From Hymenolepis diminuta (taxonomy: Eukaryota; Platyhelminthes; Cestoda; Cyclophyllidea; Hymenolepididae), in assembly GCA_900708905.1 (NCBI GenBank), contig CAADRB010000057.1, positions 476,363 to 540,362 on the forward strand: a stretch of DNA of 64,000 bases, in the 5' to 3' direction. Position 1 is the stretch's first letter. Every line of letters begins with the position of its first letter. Shown here piece after piece: positions 22,577 to 33,763 of the stretch. The position numbers and the translations under genes were made by a program. Under the pieces are notes generated by a model. It made no database searches. It had not been told where the DNA came from and was given only the letters and a program-made list of their open reading frames with translations.

Positions 22577-25500
22577 CTACTTGTTCTTCGTCGTGGAAGT
22601 AAAAGCCTGAGAATTGGAGGCTCCGCCGTTTGGTTTCTGCGTTTCCAGTTGCCTACCCAAATATTCCCTGACATAAAATTAAAAAATACAAGGTTTATTG
22701 CATGTAGTAGAATCCTATCAGCAGTAGTTATGTACGGTAGTAAAACAAAAGCGTCTTAAAAAAACACTTTTACTATCTATGAGCAATAAGAAAAGGCACC
22801 ATCTGAAAAAAAGGAATGTACTCTACTGAAAATATTTTAAGCGAACAGTAAATATTTCATTAATAGTGATTATTACTACAAAATACACAACTACGGAGTT
22901 TAGTATTACTTATATTTCATGCAATATTGATATCGTCCCCAATCGAACCTAAAAAGGGGTAATGGAAACAAATAATAATCTCAGATCGCATATGTAGGCA
23001 ACGACATAACAACAGCGAAACAGAGCCTATTTTCTACGTGAGCAGTGCTCTACTTAAGCTAGCAGATAGCATAGATGCAAGCACCCTAGTTTCAAGCTTT
23101 TGTATTTTCAGATGTATGCCCTCTGCTGTCATTGAAAAACGGGATAATAAAATAAACATATAACGTTAAAATTTCATTCATGAAAGGTCACCATTCGATT
23201 CAACTGTCAATTTAGACACAGAAACACGAGCTTAAGCAAGTTTCGGATTCGAATCCCATATATGAATGATCAATCAAGTAGTTGAAACCAGCTAAATACG
23301 ACTTTATAAAAAAAACACTAAAGAATGTCTTTCTCCACTTCCAAATGAGTTGAGTTTTCGGGTTTTCGAAGAGCTTGGGATAATAAAAAAAACACGTAAA
23401 AAAGCGCAAGTTTACTAATGATAACAGCGACTTTCGTAGCAAGAACTTTAAAGCTGAACAGGTAAAAAATTACGCTGAATGTTTGAAATATTTGTCAAAA
23501 ACATTCCTGAAAATTAGATAAAATAATACACACTATTGAAACTCGATTTAAGTACCAAGAAAAGGACAGCAGAAGTATTAGTGACGCACCAGTTGTGAAC
23601 CATAATCTTTTGAAGAGCAAGAAGAGCGTTATAGCGAACGCTGGCATCATTGTGTTGAAGGAGGGTCATTACCAGCGGCTTTGCGTTTAGTTTATCAACA
23701 ACTCTAGAAGAAGCAAAGAGAGGAAGTGTTAATAATTTATAATTTCTATGAAATAAAGGTTCTCCAAGCTGGGGAAACTCGCTCTTTCTGCCATCTTATT
23801 TTTATTAAAAGAGCTAGTAAGGCTGGTTATGTATGCAGACCGCTACGGCACCAGAGCACATACAATGTAGGTTAAAATGGAAGAACTTACTGTTTTCCTC
23901 GGGGGTAGTGGCTGACGAATTCACCAACGTCATGAGAGGCAATAGAGAGAATTTCTGGATCGGTTGAATATTCCAACAAATAGATCAACATCCTATAAAA
24001 ACGGCGAGAAACAAAGTAATGTAATTGTTCATTTTACTTATCCTTGAAGATTACACGGCGTCGATTTAAGCAACATTTACTAGGGACAAAACGCTCTGAA
24101 CATATCAATTGATTGGTATTCAGATAATTAGAAAGAAGGCGCTTTGGCCAACACCACTATTGACTGGTGCAAATTAAGTCAGCAATCTCTCAGCCTAACC
24201 TCAGACCGGTTATTACTGAAAACAAAGGCAAAATTGAAAACTGCTCAACATCATGTACGATCATTCAGCTTTATCAACCTTCGTAAGAAAATGATTTGAA
24301 TAACCATTATAACTAAATATACAGTCAACGAGCACTGCATATCGTGGATAAAAACTTGCTTAGTAAGCCAGATGACGAATCATGAAATTTGAACTGCTGA
24401 CTGGGCAAATAATGGGATCTCATTAGCCTCCCAAAATGGCCTACAAAAGCCAGAACTCAATAATAATACGAATTACCACAGGGCAACGACCTTGCAATTT
24501 AGCACATTTTAACAAAATACGCTAACCTTATGAACAGCAAACAGATTGCCGCTACCCATTTTTATCTAACATTCTATTCTTTTGCCTTGCAGTGGGTTTT
24601 AGTATTATACCAATACCTCCCAGTGAAAGCCATTAACAGCAGACAAGAACACATCAAATAATGCATAATGCCTACCAAAACACTCGGGTTAACTAATGAT
24701 CACCCGAGGAACACGAGACCATCATATTGAACGATAGTGCTGTTAACTGACAAGTTTAATGAATCAGATAATATAAACCGAAAGTAATTCCTTTATATTA
24801 GAATACTAGGATGTGCTGTCCCAAGTTGAATTGACGAATTGAGACCGTCTACATATACTTCCTGTTGCATTGGTCACCGTGAATGTCTGCCATACCAGAG
24901 GTCACAAGTCTGGGCTAATATAGAGGATGATAGGATTCGAGTCTCTCACTAGGGAGGCTCAGTGATATCACTCCCTAAGATGAGTCTTGAAAAATGTTAC
25001 CCTACATGGGTCTGGGAATAATAATAATTATTATTATTACTATATAATTAAAGTGCACATGGAACGGGATGGAAACATAAACCATACGGTATGGTCTCAT
25101 CAAACAGAAACCGACATTGAATCACAGATACAGTTGGAGTCAAAGGAGAGTTGGAAATGACAAAAGAGAAGTAAGGTCGTTCAGTGCGTTATAAAATACC
25201 CAAATTAATAATGACACACAGAACGCATGGCGTGACGTTTAACTAATCAATAATGCAGATGTCACTACAAGGTCTTCTCAAACATCAATCATTACAAAAA
25301 TAGTTTAATCTAAAAGACATTCACCAGTCTTCTAAACTAGTTATGGTTCATATCCTTTCTAAAAAATCTTAGAGTTCTTATTTTTTTAAAAGATTGTTTT
25401 TTTTTCATTCTAAATAAGATAATTAGATGCAATTTGAATAAACTTAAACTAAAACCTAACCAACTCTAAGTGGATTTCATAATCGCAGCATCTTCCAAAC

Positions 25501-28500
25501 TTTCAAACTTCGGTGATTTCTGCTACTTTCAAACAAATTAGGGCTTTTTCGAAAGCCCAATTAGAAAATGAATGTAACTGCCACTTAATCACATCCAAGA
25601 TCGGTAGAATAGTCCTTAACTATCTCGAACCAGAAAAAACGCCGGTGACAACTAGACGTGTTCAAATTTTACTTTACCCCCATCAAATGTGAAGTTGAAA
25701 TCTTTGCACTTCTGTGTCCAGTTACTATTTTGGTAAGATCAAATGAAATAAATAAGCAAATGCATCAGTTTAACCGCAAGCCGATAAGGTTACGTTCACC
25801 CGAAAGGATTCACATCGGTCCATTTAAACAAATAATCAGAAAATACACCACCTGATTTAAAAAAGGGCAAATTTGGAAACGCAATGCAGAATATAATGAC
25901 GAAAACTCACCTGAGGAGCTCATAGTTGTTTTCAGTGAATTTGTCAGCATTTTCGCGCCAAAACTGGTCCGATTTGTGCACGGGAGACCACTCAAGACGG
26001 CCGGAGGTCAATTCAGTGACATACTCTTCCAAGCTACTCACATCGTGAACACACGCCAACAGATCATCCTACAAGGAAGATTCAAAACCATGCACAATCA
26101 ACCCCACTGAACATAAATACAAAAAGTGTAAGAGCTTAGGGTTCACCTCCAGTGAAATCTAGTGGGCTGCGCTATGTTAAAAGCTTATTCACTATGAAGT
26201 ATTACTATATTTACAGTGGCTTTCCGAAGTGCTAAGATAAGTCTTAAATTTAAAGCACAGAGTATGTTTAAGAAAACTCCCTTTTTTGAGCTCTGTTAAA
26301 ACTATGATAAACAGACCATCCTAAATATAGTCCCTTTCTAAACTAACACAATAAGACGCATCCAGTTACTTTCCCGTCTTCCAACTTTCGGTAAACGGGC
26401 TGGTATGTCGGCAGAATAAGGTGAACGGGGATTTAACCATACCAAGTTCAATGGTTAGCAGCTTAATATTGTGGAAAAAAAGCGTTAGTAGTAGGGAGCG
26501 ATAATCGTGTACCGCAATAACTAGCATTAACTAAGTACACTTGATTCAAGGAGGACGGAAGTATTGAGATGGCATAAACACTTAATTTGACTAATTGAAT
26601 ACCAAATCTAGGGGTCAAACCCTGACATTCGAATATGGAACAGTGAGCTTACCCCGTTAGGTAAAAAGTGGGAAACATGACGAACATTTACTTAATCAAC
26701 TCCAATATCACCCTTTCTATGGCTGAAAATGTCCATTCTTGTTTTACCATAGGTGGTAAAAGGGATTCAATATACACAAATGAACCCATGGTGTAATACG
26801 CTTTCTTCGAAGAGAAAATATTCAGAACTACAAGTAGCTAAAAGGACTCACTCGAAGAACTTTCAAATCCTCTGACATCTCAGGATCATGGTTAAGCTCC
26901 TTTTGGTTGAGAAGTTCGAGACGTTTGAGAGCCTTGTGTTGAACCATTCTAAGGGAGATCGCGCGCTTCGTACGGGCATCACTAAGTTGTCCCAAAATCG
27001 ACTAAAAAAAACAGAATAATGCTTCAGAACACAAGGAACCCAAGCTATTTTGGAGATTTCTTAACACCATAATAATGATCGCGTGACAACCATTACTACA
27101 ACTGCAAATTGTCTGTACAGATATATATTTTATGGGTTGATGGTTAATACTAGTCGGCATGAAGGGTGGCAGAATTCCGCTTCGCATCTGAATATCTCTA
27201 GAATAACTCCCAAGCTCAGTTGGTAAAGTCTTTTCGAAGGATCACCTTGAGTAGAGAAGCAGCATCATGGAGACTCCTAGGCAAAGAAATTGATTTCTAC
27301 CACTCCGATATTAGACATCTAACCATTGCGGTTGGCCATTCGCTCACTGAATGTGCACTGATGGACATTGGGCGCAAGATATTTGACACCGAAGACAAGC
27401 ACATTAATCCCTGTGCCACCGGCGCAAGTCCCCTAAATATCTTTTCTATTCCTTCAATGAATTTGGGGTCAAGATTCATCATTGGGATTCAGGTGATTAT
27501 AAAAAATATAACTTAGCATCACTCAAAACAGGATATGTACAAGTTAAAACTACAATCGACAGCGAAATGTTTCAGGATATCTAAATACGAACTAAATAGG
27601 TAATGCGTAAAAAATCACCAAAACCTAACTGCCCAGTATTCAATAAAACATTTTATATCCACTTCAAAAAGGGAATGAGGATAATATAGTGGATTTCAAC
27701 GGCTTTTAAAATTTTTGAGCCCGGTAGAATGTAACTGTTAAATCGAGTAAACAGAAGAGAGCTTTTCGCTATTTATTTCCCTAATTCTACTTTATAAAGG
27801 AGTGCAATATGAAATAATAAATTTTTTATGGAAAATATGGAATTTCATGTTATCGGTAACACGATCGCCTAGTATGTTACAGATTACAAGATTAAGACAC
27901 ATCGATGCACATTCAATAAGAGAAATAACTGACACCCCGACTTAATACAAACAAATAGGTGACAGAATTAAGAGACACTCCCATGATTAACCTCTGCCTT
28001 AAATGAGACAAGGAAAGTATATGCTTCCATAAATATATATTTTCTTGCGGGGTGAGCTTTATATTCTCCTAACTTTTAAATGACAGGAGTGGTTGTAAAA
28101 CATGATACATGACATTTCATCCTATAATCAAGCACTGAAATAAAGGCAGTTAAAAGCTTGAAACCTACCCGCATAAGGGCCATGCAGATACGAAGATCCT
28201 TTTCTCGATCAGTATTGGTAAAAATGTCACAGACGGTATTCACAAGGGTGGGTTCCCTGAAAAACGAATAATATAGAGAACACCCCAAAAAGAACTTACT
28301 TGACCATAAAAGGCACAAGATCTTTGTTGAAACTTAGACACCACAAACAGAAAGTGAGTTGATAATGAATCTCCATATTGGAACTCTTGTCGGCGAGTAC
28401 CTTCAACAAACTAAAGCCGTGAAAAGTTTTAAAAGTGGAAATCTTACACAGGTACACCTTGTTTCTCAACAAATGTCCCACGATAATTGCGGACGCGCAA

Positions 28501-29231
28501 AAGCATTTGTAAATTTCTTGCAATAGTTCGAATAAACTCATTATTCTAGGCGGAAATAAAAAATCAGGAAAGAATTTAGACTCACGGATTCTTGAATGTG
28601 TTCCAGCAGCCAATCGTAAAAGAAGCTCAACGACTTTTCATCCATCTTTTGAGAGGACCAGCAAGCAAGCTTGGTAATTATCTTGGAGATTTGATAGACG
28701 CAAATTTGGTCGGATCTTTGGAGGAAATTAAAAAAATAGTTCCAAATATTCTCCGATTTTGAATCAAAGTATTTGCGGAATAGTTCAACACGGGAAGTCT
28801 CCTCTGTAAACATTTCATCCATGAGAGAAAGCAAATATTGTAGTGTTTGCTCTTTTGAAATGCGATTTAAGAGGGAAACAAATAGTTGCGGAACCTAAAA
28901 TAATCAAATGACGTGTATAATAATACTTCATCATTAAATTCGTTAATAACTCTGGATCGCACATCAGCATTAGCCGCGTTGTCAAGATGAGAAATGAAGT
29001 CAAACTGTCTTTGACTGATCATTTGTCCCCTTAAAATGAATTAAAATACAAATACTATAGCGTTACTGAAGATAAGATTGCCAATTAACGCGAGCCTCTC
29101 GAATTTCGGCAACTTTGCTCTCCAAATTTGTCGTCAAATCTTGAGCTTGTATTGCTTAAATGAAAATTAGCACAGTAACTCTATGAAATACCATTGTAAT
29201 CGAGGTTTTCTATTCCAATAGACAGAGCCAT
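22577..29231 (-). CDS. ATP6V1H: V-type proton ATPase subunit H
   Basis: Regulatory subunit of the V1 sector of the vacuolar proton pump, which couples V1 ATP hydrolysis to the V0 proton channel. Twelve exons with consistent phases: 29231-29192, 29154-29067, 29029-28927, 28894-28586, 28545-28448, 28410-28300, 28256-28169, 27001-26852, 26068-25911, 23992-23891, 23703-23590 and 22667-22577 (TAG). They give exactly 483 residues, the length of the human protein. Family stretches visible are [15 protein letters not shown] near the N-terminus, [47 protein letters not shown] and [21 protein letters not shown] near the C-terminus. The fold is an all-helical HEAT/armadillo-like repeat. The 5' introns are short (about 37-70 bp) and the 3' ones reach about 1.9 kb and carry repeats. 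No defect seen. Confidence 0.96.
24426..24545 (+). repeat. Dispersed repeat family 2, copy 1 (in V-ATPase H intron)
   Basis: Matches 53713-53860: CTCCCAAA, GCCTACAAAAGCCAGAACTCA versus ACCTCCAAAGGCCAGAACTCA, then CTTGCAATTTAGCACATTT versus CCTGCAATTTAGCACATTT after a spacer of differing length. Non-coding. Present once in an intron and once in intergenic DNA. Confidence 0.6.
24840..25045 (+). repeat. Possible SINE-like element with ATT/AAT tail
   Basis: Contains GGATTCGAGTCTC near 24932, close to the pol III B-box consensus GGTTCGANTCC, and ends in a microsatellite of AAT/ATT units at 25018-25040, the arrangement expected of a tRNA-derived SINE. A convincing A box was not found and no second copy was identified in the window, so the call is weak. 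Confidence 0.3.
27190..27520. other. Open, GC-richer patch inside V-ATPase H intron 7
   Basis: An island in an otherwise AT-rich intron that is open on both strands: plus frame 27220-27516 (98 codons) and minus frame 27482-27297. The host gene needs nothing here, since exons 28256-28169 and 27001-26852 join in phase 0 and complete the protein. No motif of a known family was recognised. It could be a decayed inserted sequence or chance. Confidence 0.3.
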
Positions 29232-30033
29232 CCCGAGCTTAAAGATAAACTACACAAAAACGAAAGCGCTTTACAGCCGATTATGTGAATGATTATATTG
29301 TATTGGGGTTGGCGATTTTTGGTTTAATATTTTGTATATTATATTTTAATTTATAAGTTATTTGTCAATAATATATATAAATTCGGCATAAAATGTATAT
29401 TATAATAGTTTAAACATTAAACAGATTTATGTAATTGTTTGTAGCACATTATTAATATTTTAAAGAAATTTAAGCTTTAAATATTTAAACAATGTTAACT
29501 GCAATTTTAAAATTTTTCGTGAAAATGGGTTTCTTGATGGACCCTCATGTTCTATATGCAGAAATATGTCTTGTTATTTATATTTATTCAAGCTCCTCTA
29601 ATTTATATCATAAAATTTACAATATAAATGACAGGGCATATAAGTGAAGTTAAAATAACCCTATTTATGTGAATTTAGTCTCAGTATTACTGCAGTATTT
29701 TAATGCGAATAGACTTTTCTAATAAAAATTAGAGAGCAATAATGCCAAAATTTATGACGAAATTTTATTAGCACATTTGTTCAGCGAATTTTCTTACTGT
29801 CCAAATAGTATATCATAAGGTTTTATATAGTCATGCTCACATTTATCATTAAAACACAATTTAAACAAAAAATAACTAGTTAGTGAAACAAAAACTGTTA
29901 TTTCAAATAAGTTGCAATTATTAGATTGGATTGAATTATCCAGAAATGAAATCAAGAGGAATGCTACGAAACTTGATTAAATGTTATGCAAAACTAGTAT
30001 ATATCCTCAAAATAGGGATTGAATATATTATTT
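29232..30033. other. AT-rich intergenic spacer
   Basis: Very AT-rich with many short A and T runs. It separates the V-ATPase H start codon from the 3' end of the coiled-coil gene at 30.0 kb. It should hold the V-ATPase H promoter and the 3' UTR of the next minus-strand gene (tttatt, a minus-strand AATAAA, near 29763), but no promoter motif was identified. Confidence 0.5.
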
Positions 30034-33000
30034 CTAAATTCTTGAGCACTTAAAATTTCGTCCGTTTATATTAATCACCATAGGCTCATTAATATCCGGA
30101 GGTTGGGGTCCAACGAAACTGAAAGTGAATGTGGATGGCAACTGATCCACTGAATTAACTGGCATTCTTAAATTCGAGCCTTCAGCCATTTTCAAAGGTT
30201 TAGGCAAATTTAAAGCACTTTCCTCCTTCATTTCTGACATTATATCCAGCACCTTCTTGCATATAGAAGAGGCTTTTTCTTCTGATCCGCTAGATGATTC
30301 TTCATTAGGAATTGAATTTTTCTTCACTGAAGATGCCTTTCTATCCGACTTGCCCGGCGTTTGACTAGCGGCATCTACGATTACTGGTATATTATCTATT
30401 AGACTCTTCATTCCCGTCTTTATATCTGTAACACTTTCAGACAGTTTCCGTATAGATGATCGTTCAGAATACAGTGATCGAATTTCCTGCTTAACTTCGT
30501 TAATGCTCTCTTTTAATTCAGTTCCATCGCAAGATGGAGGTTTCTGGGCTACAATTTGCTGCATACTTTGTCGTATATCATCCAAGGCTTTCTTGACATA
30601 ATTGTCCTCAAGGGTAGGTGGTGTCTCTATGTTTCTATGAGGGGGGATTTGATTTGTTTCTTCCTGATATGATTCTTTCTCATGACGCAAGTCTTGGATT
30701 CGTTCGGATTCCAACATAACCGAGCTTTTAGGAGACGAACTGTCTCTAGCTTTAAAACCATTTCGTGAATTCATTACCTCTTCAGGGTGGTCTGATTTTC
30801 TCCCTAGAACAAACATATTAACACTTGGTCTCTGAGATACTGCTGAATTCCTTTTGCCTTCAATCGAGACCAAACTTTGTTTAATATCCTGAAGAACATT
30901 CATCATGCTAGCATCAGTTGCACTTCTCTGACTAGCTCGTACAGACTCCATAAATCTAATACTTGATCGAATCTCACTGAGAAGACTTGCCACTTTGGGA
31001 TTCAGAGTCTTTTCGGGGGCAAGTGATCGTTCTTCTAGATTAGTTACAGACTGACGCATTTCGTTTAATGCATCCACAATTTGTTGGTTCTTTAATGCTG
31101 CTGTTTCGTCATTGGAAACCTCTACTGAACGAATACTTTTTCTTACACTGTCCAGCATGCTCATCATTTCTTTATTTGTTCTTTCTTGTGCCTGCTGAGT
31201 TCTCTCTTCCACACCATAGATTGTCTCTCGAATTTCTTTAAGAGCAGAAAGAACCTCTGGTTGTGCAGGTTGTGGCTCTTGTTGAGAAGCGGATATTGAT
31301 TTTATAGTGTCCCGTACATCAGTCAACATGTTTAGAACTCCTGAACCGGGTCCGGATTGATCTCTGGAATCTATTCCTATAATGCACCGACAAATGTCAT
31401 TTAATGCACTCTTAATGTCAGTCATTTGAGACTGAGGAAGGGGGATGAAGTTAGATTTTCGGGAATCTCTGCTTGCTGAGGTTCCTTCAAAATTTTCAAG
31501 GTCGACATTTTCTCCGGGATCCTGATTACTTACACAGGTCTTCCGATGACAAATTTCTGATTCCTGTAGCACTTGGCTTGATGGCAAACTATTCCGAAGT
31601 TCTCTGGGTGAGCTTATTACTTCTGGATCTAGTTTTATTTTAGTTGTTTCACTCTTCAAATCTGAGCTCTTCTCACTCGCCCCCAAATCTTGCAGCATTA
31701 ATTTGGTCGAATCATTTTCGAAATTATTCTGATCTGCAGACATTGTACGAATGGAATCTTCTTGAAAAGTTCTATTTTCAGATTTTTTTGAAATTGAAGG
31801 TCTCCCATCTGGTTCTTCACGAATATCGTTTCCTGACGAAATAACAGTACCTCTACCAGTGACATTTAGGGAAGAGTGATCGAGATAAATTTGAGCACTT
31901 TTAAGAAATTCTTCACCTTCTGGTCCCATAGCACTAATCTTCTCGTAGAGTTCTTCAGGAGAAACATTCTGGAATTGAGTAACTTCACCCGGAGAACAGG
32001 CATGAATTTCTGCACAAAATTTGAGTATTCTAGAACATAGTTTGATAGACTCTCGATTAAGTAAATTAATCTTCGAAAGTGGACTCCTTCCGGAATGAGA
32101 TCGAAGAGAATGAGACACTCTTGAAAGAACTGTGGAGAACTTTCTACCTGTGTCTGTATTAAAAGGACTTTTTGACTCAGCAATGATTTTCCGATTCTCT
32201 GGCGGAGGACATGATTGACTTTTTCGTTGGATTACATCAGGAGATGAAGTGCTTGCTTGCTCAGAATTTCTGGATTCCAAACCTGCCTTTGAAGGGATTA
32301 AATTTCTTTCAGGTTCTTCGACTTCTGTTTTTATTGGGGAGGGCTGTTGTAATGTTCCAGATTTCACCAAGTTTTTCTTAGCAATAGAATATTTGAAAGC
32401 GGGAGTTGCACTCTTATGGCTTTCGATAGATCGTTTAGATTGTCTAGACCCGGAATTTTTGATTTCGACCTCTGTAATTTCAGCATTTGTCTCTGACAGG
32501 TTGTTGAATCCTTTACTTGCTTTTTGAGATGAGAGTTGACTTGGAGAAGCTCGAGTATCCTTAAGCAATGGACTTGTAGTATCAGTAGGACTTCGATTAG
32601 TCTGATTTGCTTCAATACCAGAACTAGGAATTTCAAGTGAATTGACCTTCAAGGATGGGGGTTTCAAAGTTGAAATAGGAGGTTTAGACGAGTCAATGGG
32701 CCTTTTTAGGGACTTTATGCTGTTCTCAACTTCTCTTATCATAGAAACCACACTAGAACTAGATTCTTCAGAGCCCTCCAGACCTACTTTCATTTGTGAC
32801 TCATTTAACCGACTTTTGATCTGATTTAGGACTGTCTCCATAGAGACAATGGTACTTTCTCTCAGATTAGATTTTCCGGATTTAGTTGATTCCATTATAG
32901 TAGTTTTCAAATCTTCAAGAAGTCTAATCAAGTTCTCGAAACTCTCAGTCTTATTATTCTTCCCTGTAGTTTGATTCTCATTGGCTGAACAGTTGAACTG

Positions 33001-33198
33001 GTATTCATTTTGTGAACTTTGAACGTTGGCAAAATTTCTATGATTGCGATGATTATATTCGGCCATTTTCTTTGATTTTAAGCTGCTTGAAAAACTTTTC
33101 TCACTTGGTTTAAGCTTCTGTTTCACACCAATTCGTGCATTCCGCATGCTAGAATTGGACCAAATTGATTCACCCTTGAATTCACGTGGATCCTTCAT
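30034..33198 (-). CDS. Large single-exon EIRxSI-repeat coiled-coil protein, unknown function
   Basis: About 1054 residues from ATG 33198; the frame stays open further upstream to a possible acceptor near 33248, so a short 5' exon is possible. The N-terminal half is polar and Ser/Lys/Glu-rich. From about residue 590 to 940 there are about ten imperfect repeats centred on (A/L)LxEIRxSIxxhE, for example LKEIRETIYGVEER, LNEMRQSVTNLEER, LLSEIRSSIRFMES and LQDIKQSLVSIEG, spaced 30-40 residues apart and predicted helical. The C-terminus carries FTFSFVGPQ and ends NFKCSRI, echoed in the proteins at 46126 (FTLSFVGNE...IFLC) and 42203 (FTRNFVAS...KFVC). No signal peptide or membrane segment. Not recognised as any known family; a structural or scaffold role is only a guess. 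Confidence 0.8.
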   Translation of the reverse strand: MKDPREFKGESIWSNSSMRNARIGVKQKLKPSEKSFSSSLKSKKMAEYNHRNHRNFANVQSSQNEYQFNCSANENQTTGKNNKTESFENLIRLLEDLKTTIMESTKSGKSNLRESTIVSMETVLNQIKSRLNESQMKVGLEGSEESSSSVVSMIREVENSIKSLKRPIDSSKPPISTLKPPSLKVNSLEIPSSGIEANQTNRSPTDTTSPLLKDTRASPSQLSSQKASKGFNNLSETNAEITEVEIKNSGSRQSKRSIESHKSATPAFKYSIAKKNLVKSGTLQQPSPIKTEVEEPERNLIPSKAGLESRNSEQASTSSPDVIQRKSQSCPPPENRKIIAESKSPFNTDTGRKFSTVLSRVSHSLRSHSGRSPLSKINLLNRESIKLCSRILKFCAEIHACSPGEVTQFQNVSPEELYEKISAMGPEGEEFLKSAQIYLDHSSLNVTGRGTVISSGNDIREEPDGRPSISKKSENRTFQEDSIRTMSADQNNFENDSTKLMLQDLGASEKSSDLKSETTKIKLDPEVISSPRELRNSLPSSQVLQESEICHRKTCVSNQDPGENVDLENFEGTSASRDSRKSNFIPLPQSQMTDIKSALNDICRCIIGIDSRDQSGPGSGVLNMLTDVRDTIKSISASQQEPQPAQPEVLSALKEIRETIYGVEERTQQAQERTNKEMMSMLDSVRKSIRSVEVSNDETAALKNQQIVDALNEMRQSVTNLEERSLAPEKTLNPKVASLLSEIRSSIRFMESVRASQRSATDASMMNVLQDIKQSLVSIEGKRNSAVSQRPSVNMFVLGRKSDHPEEVMNSRNGFKARDSSSPKSSVMLESERIQDLRHEKESYQEETNQIPPHRNIETPPTLEDNYVKKALDDIRQSMQQIVAQKPPSCDGTELKESINEVKQEIRSLYSERSSIRKLSESVTDIKTGMKSLIDNIPVIVDAASQTPGKSDRKASSVKKNSIPNEESSSGSEEKASSICKKVLDIMSEMKEESALNLPKPLKMAEGSNLRMPVNSVDQLPSTFTFSFVGPQPPDINEPMVININGRNFKCSRI

Positions 33199-33763
33199 GA
33201 AAACGGCCTCCTCCACATGGCTTTTGTTTCCATAGAGATTTATTCTAATATTGGGAAATAGTAAGGAGATAGATCTGATTTATTGTTCATCTTGAGGTGG
33301 GTAGAGATTATTGCTGGAGTAGAAAAGTCAACTCGTGTAAATAAAGGATTCAGTACGCGTCTGACTTGTTTCCTTTCTGTTACGATTAACCTGTTTTTTT
33401 CATTTTCTCAAAAGTTATCGAGTTCTTATTTTATTACATTGCTGTATTTATTCGAAATGATAAGTTTTACATTGAATTAAAGACCCGAACTTGAGAGTCG
33501 ATCCCGGGAAATCTTGATCTATTATTGTAAATATTGAATATCTGATACCTCTGGCCATAATTTTAGAAGTAGTAGACTTATTTAGTAAAAAGAGCGATTC
33601 TAATATTTATAATTTTATTTTCAAAGTAAATGGACAAAATAGGGTAAGAAAACCGATAAATAAGATGCTTCTATCAAAATAAGATAAAATAAATGGTCCA
33701 CCTTCGGATTCAAGTCTCAGAACAGCGCTTTCAAGTTCTTCAATACAATCAGTCAATTCCTTC
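33199..33763. other. Spacer between two minus-strand coiled-coil genes
   Basis: About 560 bases of AT-rich DNA holding the 3' side of the 33764-35842 gene and the 5' side of the 30034-33198 gene. No gene seen; the small plus frame at 33283-33480 lacks coding features. Confidence 0.5.

Noticed and set aside
23235..23260. GGATTCGAATCCC as a tRNA T-loop
   Set aside because: It resembles a tRNA T-arm, but no acceptor stem, anticodon arm or D-arm could be folded around it on either strand.
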